The notes beneath the pieces are model-generated. The model saw only the letters and a program-made list of their open reading frames with translations. It had not been told where the DNA came from and searched no databases. From positions 1 to 12,156 of the forward strand of contig CAZKUN010000266.1 of assembly GCA_964555935.1 (NCBI GenBank): a stretch of DNA of 12,156 nucleotides, in the 5' to 3' direction. This stretch comes from CAZKUN01 sp964555935. Its GTDB lineage: Bacteria; Armatimonadota; Zipacnadia; Zipacnadales; VGFC01. Shown here one piece after another: positions 6,506 through 12,156 of the stretch; the stretch's first letter is position 1; every line of letters begins with the position of its first letter. The translations under genes were made by a program, and so were the position numbers.

Positions 6506-6831
6506 ACGAGCGACTGATTAGCGAAGCCATCAAGCCGGTGCCGGGGACGTTCGATGCGGCGGGGATGGCGCGCGGGGAGCCGGGCGTGCCGCGGAAGTTC
6601 ACGTGGAGGAAGAACGAGTATACCGTCGCGCGGGTGCTTGAGACATGGAAGGACATCAAGCCGGGCCAGGATTGCCCCGAGGCGATGTACGTGAAGAAAC
6701 ACTGGTACCACGTGCGGTGTGAGGACGGGACGGAGATGCGGCTTTACTTCGACCGCCAGCCACGGCGCGGCACGCGGGCGAACGTGCGGTGGTTCCTGTA
6801 CTCAATCATCCGGGAGGGCGACGCGGCATGA
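6502..6831 (+). CDS. DUF6504 family protein, small cytoplasmic protein of unknown function
   Basis: The product is 109 aa with no signal peptide or membrane segment. Its start overlaps the stop of the gene before it (ATGA, 6502-6505), and GGAGG (6488-6492) lies 9 nt upstream inside that gene. The core FTWRKNEYTVARVLETWKD (about 33-51) followed by WYHVRCEDGTEMRLYFDRQ (about 68-86) and RWFLYSI near the C-terminus is the Trp/Tyr-rich pattern I associate with DUF6504: a small beta-rich fold in which an Arg-Val-Leu-x-x-Trp stretch precedes a Tyr/His-Val-Arg strand and an Asp-Gly turn. Members are conserved but uncharacterised. Coupling to the glycoside-hydrolase-like and isomerase genes suggests co-expression, but its role is unknown. 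Confidence 0.75.
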   Translation: MNERLISEAIKPVPGTFDAAGMARGEPGVPRKFTWRKNEYTVARVLETWKDIKPGQDCPEAMYVKKHWYHVRCEDGTEMRLYFDRQPRRGTRANVRWFLYSIIREGDAA

Positions 6832-7613
6832 TTCGGCTCAGTATCTGTTCGGTCTTCGCGATGAATCAGCCGCTGGAGGCCATGCTGAAGGCGTGCGCCG
6901 ACAGCGGCTACGCGCGACTGGAACTGGTGTGCCTCGGTGAGGGGCAGCACATCGACATCACCCAGTGGGACGCGGCGGAACTGCGCGAGGCGTGTGAGGC
7001 GTATGGCATTGAACCGATCGCGCTCTATACGAAGCCGATTGACGTCCACGCAGACGATCGGTTCCGCGCGAGTCTGGAGTACATCAAGTACGCGATCGAC
7101 GTGGCGGCGGAGATCCCATGCGGGAGAATCGTCTTCTCACCGCTGCTGCCGAGAGAGAACTACGACTACGGGCGGCTAGCGGAGGGTTGTCGCGAGCTGG
7201 CGGATTACATCGGCGAGCGGGATGTCACGATCTGCCTGGAGAATCACCACGAGTGGCCGATGAGCTATACCCGGGACTATGCGACGCTGTTTGAAATGAT
7301 CGACGATCCGCGAATTGGGGCCACGATTGATACGGGCCACTTCACGTCGTCGAAGGTGGACATGATCGACATGATCGGCCGCTTCGGCGGGCGGATCAAG
7401 CACGTGCACCTGAAGGAACGGCGCGGCACGGACCACGTGCCGTTTGGCGAGGGTGAGACGAACATGCCGGCGATCATCGAGCGGCTGCGGGAGTCAGGCT
7501 ACGACGGCTACGCGAGCGTGGAACTGGAGTCGCTGCCGTCGGAGGAAATCCCTCGGCAGCTACCGACGACGCGGGAGTATTGCGAGAGGGTGCTGGGGGT
7601 GGATTCGACGTGA
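6828..7613 (+). CDS. Sugar phosphate isomerase/epimerase-like TIM barrel (xylose isomerase-like, AP_endonuc_2 fold)
   Basis: The product is 261 aa from the ATG at 6828, which overlaps the previous stop (ATGA) and has GGAGGG (6813-6818) 9 nt upstream; this is the usual family length of about 250-290 aa. The start MIRLSICSV is a typical first barrel strand. The expected divalent-metal ligands are all present: Glu138 in TICLENHHEW, Asp168 with His171 in GATIDTGHF, His194 in KHVHLKE, and Glu232 in YASVELES. FGEGETNMPAIIERLRESGY (206-225) is the conserved loop before the last strand. There is no signal peptide, so it acts in the cytoplasm. Members interconvert keto- and aldo-sugars, epimerise ketoses or act on inositols; the sequence alone does not choose among these. 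Placement after an exported GH-like protein fits use of the released sugar. Confidence 0.88.
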   Translation: MIRLSICSVFAMNQPLEAMLKACADSGYARLELVCLGEGQHIDITQWDAAELREACEAYGIEPIALYTKPIDVHADDRFRASLEYIKYAIDVAAEIPCGRIVFSPLLPRENYDYGRLAEGCRELADYIGERDVTICLENHHEWPMSYTRDYATLFEMIDDPRIGATIDTGHFTSSKVDMIDMIGRFGGRIKHVHLKERRGTDHVPFGEGETNMPAIIERLRESGYDGYASVELESLPSEEIPRQLPTTREYCERVLGVDST

Positions 7614-7897
7614 GGGGCGGCATCGGATCTGGATGTCGACCGCCACCAAACTACGGTCTGCTTCTCCTGGTCGCCAGACTCGTTCCGCAGGGCTTCATTC
7701 TCCGGCGTCTGCGGCCCTTCCCAGCGTTTCAGGCTCATCCAGGGAGTACCCCAGACAGGGCTCAAGTGGTACAAGATACACGGTGGTTCTCACGGAGGAT
7801 CGGACTTCTGGGCTTGTGGCGATTCGACCTGTGAGTCTGGATGCGCCGGTTGTCCTTATCAACTACATGCCGAATGTGCGCAAGCCACCGGGCATGA

Positions 7898-7955
7898 GAT
7901 AGGGCCCGGCCAAGCCTATCGAGCCCTGCTACGAGGGATGGCGACCCAACATCCC
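7898..7955. terminator. Pair of weak hairpins in the convergent intergenic region
   Basis: GATAGG (7898-7903) pairs with CCTATC (7915-7920) across 11 nt, and GGGATG (7935-7940) pairs with CATCCC (7950-7955) across 9 nt. Both stems are 6 bp and no T-run follows on either strand. Their position between two converging genes suits a terminator region, but each alone is weak. Confidence 0.3.
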
Positions 7956-7959
7956 AGCA

Positions 7960-7983
7960 TGGGGCGCATGCAGCGTCGCCCCA
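7960..7983 (-). terminator. Candidate terminator hairpin after the GH42-like gene
   Basis: TGGGGCG (7960-7966) pairs with CGCCCCA (7977-7983) across a 10-nt loop, a perfect 7-bp stem with six G-C pairs. It lies 16 bases beyond the stop codon of the minus-strand GH42-like gene. There is no U-tract, so intrinsic termination is uncertain; it could also stop plus-strand readthrough. Confidence 0.4.
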
Positions 7984-7998
7984 CACGCCCCAAGCCGG

Positions 7999-10900
7999 TC
8001 ACCAGTCTATTTGTACCATCGTGCCTTCGCCGGGCGCGAGTACGGTATCGAAGTACTCGCCCCGTTCGGCGGTCTGGACAGGGATCGGGAATCCTCCCTC
8101 GATGCCGCGATCGACTGCCCTGCGGCAGGGACGGGCCAGGCAAATACGCGCCTCGGCCGGCCGCGAGGAGCTGGGGTTGATCAGCACAACGTGCCAGCGT
8201 CGGTCGGTCCCGCGGGCGACCATCTCGAGCTGTGCCCCCTCGACCCATACTCGGCGGGGCGCCGCCCCGTCGATCAGTTGGTGCATGATCGGCACGGCCG
8301 CCCCGCCCGGAGCAAGATCGGCCAGTCTGGCCGCTAGCAAGACCTTCCCCCGGCCATAGCGAGCCAGCAGGATCTCTCCCGGTCTGTCGCCGACATACTC
8401 AGCCTGTGGACGGAGTTCGTCGACCGTCAGCATCCAACGGAGCTCTCCGCCGACGCCGTCCACGAGCCAGCTCTGGTACTCAAGCTCACCAAACACTGCC
8501 TCCATGAGCGCTCCGTCGCGACGGCCGTACGGCGTGAATCCCCCCGCGATGCCGCTGACGATCAGCACGCCGCCTGACTTGACCCATGGTAGGATGCGCT
8601 CTGTCAGGCCCGGCGGGAAGTGCGATGCGTGCGGCAACACCAACACCCGGTAGCGCTCAAGATGGTCGCGGCCCAAGAGGACGTGCTCTTCGGGCACAAA
8701 GGCGTAATGATACTGGTTCCCATGCAGCACGTCGTGAAGGCCCTGCGAGACGCTCGTGACGATCTCCCAGGGCCAAGCGCAGATCTGAGACGTCGAGGGT
8801 TTGAGCAAGGCGATCTTCGGTTCGATCACCGGGACCTTGAGCCACACATCTTCCATGGACCGGAGCTTCCGTTTGAGCGGGCCGATGATGCCGGCGGACC
8901 GACGGAGCAGATGCGAGTCCGACTCGAAGACGGCCATGTTATTGTAGGCTTTGCCGCCGTAGGTGTCGCCATAGCCGAACAGCGCGATCACGGTACGACC
9001 CCAGGCGACCATGCGCCACAGGTTGCGTCGCGCGGCTGCACGGGCGACGTCCTCGCTGGGGTTGCTCCAGTTCTCGGGCCCGTTCCAGATGAACTCGAAG
9101 ATACCCGTAGGGCGATCCAGCGCTCTCTGGATGGAGTACTGAAAGACCTCCTCCATTGACGATGTCATCTCGCTCCCGTAGATATCGCAGGCTTTCTCGG
9201 CCCACTGGAAGCTGTCGCGGCCCACGGCGAGGTAGCCGTCGATCAGCCCGTAACTGGGCGACACGCTGATCGGTGTATCGGGGTCAGCCGCCTTGAGGGT
9301 CTGATAGCACCACGCCAGGTACTCAGCGTAGCTGTCGAGCAGGAACCGGTTGTGCTCGTAGTACAGCGGAGGGCAAGCCCCGCGGTTCAACTGTGAGAGA
9401 AGGGTGGCCCTTTCTTCCGGAGGGCCGTGGTGCACATCCGCCGGCGGCTCGATGGCCCCAAAGCTCAGGTACTCGCTCTCCCAGGCGGCGTTGAGGGCTT
9501 CTATTGTCCCGAGCTTCTCCCTCAGATAGGCGCGGAAAGCACCGTTGGCGGCGGGCGTGCGGCCGCCACTCGGCCATCGCCCCCATTCGCCGATGCTCCC
9601 CTCGTTGAGTTGCGGCTCCCACGCCGTTGTGTAGGTGAAGATGCGATCATCGTCCCGATAGCGCTCGCCGACGCCGGCGAGGAACTCGGCGAGCATCTCG
9701 CGCACGTCGGGGTGGTGGAAGTCGAGCGGCCACATCCACTGCCCTCGATAGGAGCTCGGATCGGGTGCGTTGCGCCGGAGGATGGGTTCCTCTCGGCGTT
9801 CCAGGAACCAGTCAATGGGACAGTAGAGATTCTCGTGCGCGGCGCACGGCACGATGATCTGGGTCTTGAGGCCGAGCTCCGCGCCGGCTGTGACCGGGGA
9901 GACTTCGTAGTCGGTGTGGTACTTGTCGTAGACGCCGCTCAGGTAGTCGATCCCGAGCGGGACCGACCCCGGCTTTCGGTCGTGTTCGTAGGGCATGCCG
10001 AAGATGATGCCTGTGGCAGTGCCGCCAGCCCGCAAGCGGGCTGGCGGCTTGTCCCTAAAGCGGGGAGTGGGCTTGAGGGGCCCGTGACCTGAGCGTTTCG
10101 TTTCGTTTCGTCGCAGGGACTCCAGTTCTCCGCGTGCGGCCTCAACGAGAAGGCGTGCGCGATCTCGGAGCGCGGTGCAGTCACTCACGAACTGCTGGTG
10201 CGCGACCGCGCGGGCGTCCGGATCCTCTGTTAGCGTCCGCGCTTCCTCCGACAACACCACTTTCTGCCCCTCGCGGTCGCGGGTCGGTCCGAGGTAGCTG
10301 TGGTATAGCGTTAGGAAGCGTCTCTCGAGGTCACGCAAGCCCTTCTCGAGAGCTCTCAGCTTGGGCGTGTCCTGATGGTCGGGAGGCTTCCCCATCATGT
10401 AGTACCGTGCTCTGGCAGCCGCGTGGTGGATCATGAGGGCTTCGTTGAAGTCTGTGACCGCCTCGGCTTGCACGCCGGCGACCTCGAGCAACCGCCGCTC
10501 CTGCTCCAGGCGCGCCTCGCGTCTCCGGGCGATCCAAGCGCGCGAGGCCTCCGCCTGTTCAGGCGTCAGCTCCCGGACCGGGCCGCCTACGACGAGGTCG
10601 ACGCGTTTGAACACGACGGCGCCGCTTCTGAGCGCGCTCGTATCGCGGCTGCCTTGGCGCACCCGGACCCACAGGCGGTTGATGTTCTCTTCGCCAACAT
10701 CGGCTCGCCCCGTGAAGCTCGCTTGTTCAGCCCCATAGGTGGTCTCGGCCAACGGGAGGTAGTCGAGACTGTCGAGCGAGTACTCGATGTGTGCGTTGCG
10801 GACAACCGAGTCGGCATGGTTGGCGACGGTTGCGCTCGCTTTGACGAATGCGACGGGGTAGGGGAACTCGAGGGCCCACGTGATGTATCCCCCGTACAGG

Positions 10901-11175
10901 CCATCCATCGATTTCCGCTCGGGTTGCTCCCACGAGCGCCACTTCATGTCGTGGCCGGCCACGTCCGCATCAAGCCAGGTTGCCGGATCCTGCTGGAGAT
11001 TGCGCTCGTAGCGGAAGAGCCAACTTCCCTCCTCCTCCTCGATCGGGAGATCGTCGCGAGGCTGGTCGTTCAGCCGCACTGCGGGGTAAGCGTCTTCGCC
11101 CGCAACGGCAGCTACCGGTCCCACCAGAAGCACAAGTGCCACTGCTCGACACGCTGACGCATCACGACGTCGCAC
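7999..11175 (-). CDS. Exported GH42-like (clan GH-A) glycoside hydrolase with N-terminal beta-sandwich, helical insert and C-terminal trimerisation-like domain
   Basis: The product is 1058 aa from a GTG at 11175; GAGGGGGTG (11181-11189) supplies the ribosome binding site. Residues 1-26 form a signal peptide (AVALVLLVGPVAAVAG). Residues about 50-200 are a beta-sandwich (YGGYITWALEFPYPV, AHIEYSLDSLDYLPLAETTY). Residues about 200-360 are charged, strongly helical and unusual for the family. The barrel follows, from about 385 to 740. TTAWEPQLNEGSIGEWG (516-532) has the Asn524-Glu525 pair expected for the acid/base, ALNAAWESEYLSFGAI (560-575) is a GH42-type signature, and GIFEFIWNGPENW (691-703) offers Glu694 as nucleophile. 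Residues 838-880 (YRVLVLPHASHFPPGLTERI, then WVKSGGVLIVSG) match the GH42 beta-galactosidase trimerisation domain, and a beta-sandwich closes the protein. Known GH42 enzymes are mostly beta-galactosidases, but this is divergent and much longer than their usual 650-750 aa, so the substrate is open. It starts 12 nt after the BNR fragment gene. Confidence 0.85.
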   Translation of the reverse strand: MRRRDASACRAVALVLLVGPVAAVAGEDAYPAVRLNDQPRDDLPIEEEEGSWLFRYERNLQQDPATWLDADVAGHDMKWRSWEQPERKSMDGLYGGYITWALEFPYPVAFVKASATVANHADSVVRNAHIEYSLDSLDYLPLAETTYGAEQASFTGRADVGEENINRLWVRVRQGSRDTSALRSGAVVFKRVDLVVGGPVRELTPEQAEASRAWIARRREARLEQERRLLEVAGVQAEAVTDFNEALMIHHAAARARYYMMGKPPDHQDTPKLRALEKGLRDLERRFLTLYHSYLGPTRDREGQKVVLSEEARTLTEDPDARAVAHQQFVSDCTALRDRARLLVEAARGELESLRRNETKRSGHGPLKPTPRFRDKPPARLRAGGTATGIIFGMPYEHDRKPGSVPLGIDYLSGVYDKYHTDYEVSPVTAGAELGLKTQIIVPCAAHENLYCPIDWFLERREEPILRRNAPDPSSYRGQWMWPLDFHHPDVREMLAEFLAGVGERYRDDDRIFTYTTAWEPQLNEGSIGEWGRWPSGGRTPAANGAFRAYLREKLGTIEALNAAWESEYLSFGAIEPPADVHHGPPEERATLLSQLNRGACPPLYYEHNRFLLDSYAEYLAWCYQTLKAADPDTPISVSPSYGLIDGYLAVGRDSFQWAEKACDIYGSEMTSSMEEVFQYSIQRALDRPTGIFEFIWNGPENWSNPSEDVARAAARRNLWRMVAWGRTVIALFGYGDTYGGKAYNNMAVFESDSHLLRRSAGIIGPLKRKLRSMEDVWLKVPVIEPKIALLKPSTSQICAWPWEIVTSVSQGLHDVLHGNQYHYAFVPEEHVLLGRDHLERYRVLVLPHASHFPPGLTERILPWVKSGGVLIVSGIAGGFTPYGRRDGALMEAVFGELEYQSWLVDGVGGELRWMLTVDELRPQAEYVGDRPGEILLARYGRGKVLLAARLADLAPGGAAVPIMHQLIDGAAPRRVWVEGAQLEMVARGTDRRWHVVLINPSSSRPAEARICLARPCRRAVDRGIEGGFPIPVQTAERGEYFDTVLAPGEGTMVQIDW
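10021..10048. repeat. Perfect 28-base palindrome inside the GH42-like coding region (REP-like)
   Basis: GCCGCCAGCCCGC (10021-10033) is followed by AA and then its exact reverse complement (10036-10048). The minus-strand gene reads through it without a frameshift as KPPARLRAGG (residues 376-385), a low-complexity linker between the helical insert and the catalytic barrel. The perfection of the 13-bp arms is far beyond what codon choice needs, so it looks like an inserted short palindromic element. No second copy was found in this window. Confidence 0.6.
10094..10110. repeat. Short tandem repeat CGTTT, three copies plus a partial, in coding sequence
   Basis: Three head-to-tail CGTTT units followed by CG lie in the GH42-like gene and encode residues 356-361 (RNETKR) on the minus strand. 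The 5-base period is not a multiple of three, so gain or loss of a unit would shift the frame. It sits 46 bases from the perfect palindrome, in the same variable linker. Confidence 0.55.
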
Positions 11176-11187
11176 TCGAACACCCCC

Positions 11188-11421
11188 TCAGTCGGAAGGC
11201 CGATGCACCAAGGCGTGAAGTAGTCGCTCGACCCAGCTTGCCTCCCCGCCCAACCGCCGGTACCCGTTGGCCACAACTACGAGGTCGCCGTTGGCGGCCG
11301 GCCCCGCAGCTACGTTCATGCGGTTCGAGTTGGGCTCGGGCCGGGTGGCTACGGTCGCGCGTCTCTCCCACGTCCTGCCTTCGTCCGTCGCCTCCCAACA
11401 GTCAGTCGCACGGGACCTCAC
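11188..11421 (-). CDS. BNR/Asp-box (sialidase-like) fragment, 77 aa, probably a gene remnant
   Basis: The frame starts at a GTG (11421) that overlaps the stop of the upstream propeller gene as GTGA and ends 12 nt before the GH42-like gene. ATDEGRTWERRATVA (about residues 11-25) is an Asp-box of the kind repeated in sialidase beta-propellers (Asp-x-Gly-x-Thr-Trp). RMNVAAGPAANGDLVVVANG (34-53) looks like the following propeller strands. One blade-sized piece cannot form a six-bladed sialidase, and there is no signal peptide, Arg triad or RIP motif. It is most likely what remains of a larger secreted sialidase-like gene, or a repeat unit separated from the upstream propeller by a frame change. 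Whether it is translated is unknown. Confidence 0.5.
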   Translation of the reverse strand: MRSRATDCWEATDEGRTWERRATVATRPEPNSNRMNVAAGPAANGDLVVVANGYRRLGGEASWVERLLHALVHRPSD

Positions 11422-12156
11422 TTCGCTGATGGCGCCGCGTCGGCCTCTGCCTTGAGCGTCGCCAGCACTGCGTCGGCGACGAAGAGCTTGGGCCAGCGGT
11501 CGGTTCGGCTGTTGAAGGTCAGCCGGACGGGATCGCCTGCCTCCCGCCAGTTTTTCAACCGGACGATGAAGATCTCATAGTCGCTCGTGCCATGGTCGTG
11601 CTGATCGGCCGGACACGCGCCGTAGATCAGCCACTCCGCGCCCGTCGACACTCCGGGGAAGTACGCGTGACGCCACTCACCCCGGAGTTCCTTCATGGTG
11701 GCGAGGCCCTCGCCGTCGGAGAGGTCGAACCTGACAAAACGGCCGGCGCTGCGCACTCCGTACCCGTACTGCTGATTGGCGGACACCTGACCCTCGCAGC
11801 CAGCGTGGACGTGTTTCTGCAGTTGGCCATCCGCCGAGAGCACCCACGTGCCAGCTGGCCGGGGCGACCAGGCGATGAATCGGGTTCCGTCGTCATTCCC
11901 GACTCCCCAGCGGATCTGGGGCTCATAGTCAACGCCCTCGAGTGGGAAGAGCAGCCGTTCCTCTTGGGTGCGGACGTCGTATTCGTACGTCTGGTAGTGG
12001 TTCTTGCTCGTACCCGGTCGGCGGTGGAACTGAATCGCCGTATCGCCCTTCCTCCAGATACCGTTGCGCGCGTTATCGATGAGCTTCCGCGCGCTCGTGC
12101 CGTTGACCTCCCCCCATTAACGGTACCACTCACAGTCTCATGGATTCGTTGCCTTC
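11418..12156 (-). pseudogene. Beta-propeller (TolB/WD40-like PD40) protein, C-terminal part, reading frame disrupted near the window edge
   Basis: Protein-like sequence is open from 12116 down to the TGA at 11418-11420 (232 residues), but just upstream the same frame has TAA (12117-12119) and TGA (12138-12140). No ATG, GTG or TTG occurs in it until GTG 11843, which would leave only 141 aa and cut through a propeller blade. Repeated blade motifs are visible: GDTAIQFHRRPG, IRWGVGNDDGTRFIAWSP, GTWVLSADGQL, GEWRHAYFPGVSTGAEWLIY and DRWPKLFV. YGACPADQHDHGTSDYEIF near the C-terminus is a distinctive conserved block in secreted propellers of glycan-degrading bacteria, as I remember them. A cell-surface or periplasmic role is inferred. 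The disruption may be real decay, a frameshift in the assembly, or an insertion whose other end lies outside the window. It overlaps the BNR fragment by GTGA. Confidence 0.6.

Larger units (their letters stand above)
7614..7998. other. Convergent intergenic region without a convincing intact gene
   Basis: These 385 bases separate the plus-strand isomerase gene from the minus-strand GH42-like gene. Open frames exist on both strands, but none combines a start, a ribosome binding site and recognisable protein character. One plus-strand frame (7774-7902) contains RYTVVLTEDRTSGLVAIRP, which resembles the first strands of HicB-type antitoxins but lacks the rest of the domain and any start codon in place; it may be a decayed fragment or chance. 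The 3' half of the region holds three short hairpins, described separately. Confidence 0.55.

Noticed and set aside
8620..9159. Plus-strand frame inside the GH42-like gene
   Set aside because: Lies fully within the catalytic barrel coding region on the other strand and shows no independent motifs.
1..12156. tRNA, rRNA, CRISPR array, insertion sequence or attachment site
   Set aside because: No cloverleaf, spaced direct-repeat array, transposase or integrase sequence was seen on either strand.

Overview
The window is GC-rich bacterial DNA with close gene packing, ATGA/GTGA overlaps and clear AGGAG-type ribosome binding sites. Several large secreted carbohydrate-active proteins (a pectate-lyase-like beta-helix, a DUF4832-type TIM barrel, a sialidase-repeat fragment and a GH42-like barrel) point to a glycan-degrading, probably uncultured lineage of the Planctomycetota / Armatimonadota / Lentisphaerota kind. 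This assignment is inferred from gene content only; there is no rRNA or tRNA in the window to settle it.

Layout. Positions 1-1263 (minus) hold the N-terminal 421 residues of an exported beta-helix protein that runs off the left edge. A 139-nt divergent intergenic region with a nested inverted repeat (1320-1362) follows. The plus strand then carries two groups of genes. The first is a small two-helix membrane protein (1403-2155), overlapped by a beta-hydroxyacid dehydrogenase fused to a ClpC-type N-terminal domain (2142-3509). After an 81-nt gap comes an Rnl5/DraRnl-type RNA ligase (3591-4631). The second group follows a strong GC hairpin (4639-4670): a DUF4832-type glycoside-hydrolase-like protein (4697-6505), a DUF6504 protein (6502-6831) and a sugar-phosphate isomerase/epimerase-like protein (6828-7613), joined by two ATGA overlaps.

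The region 7614-7998 lies between convergent genes and has no convincing intact gene, but carries several short hairpins suited to ending transcription from both sides. The minus strand from 12156 down to 7999 holds a disrupted beta-propeller gene, a 77-aa BNR/sialidase fragment and a 1058-aa GH42-like exported protein. They are nearly contiguous and may be one transcription unit.

Working together: the secreted proteins and the xylose-isomerase-like enzyme fit polysaccharide breakdown followed by sugar conversion, but no substrate can be named. The RNA ligase and the dehydrogenase-ClpN fusion do not fit that theme and are the most unusual genes here. I see no CRISPR array, insertion sequence, integrase or obvious defence system.
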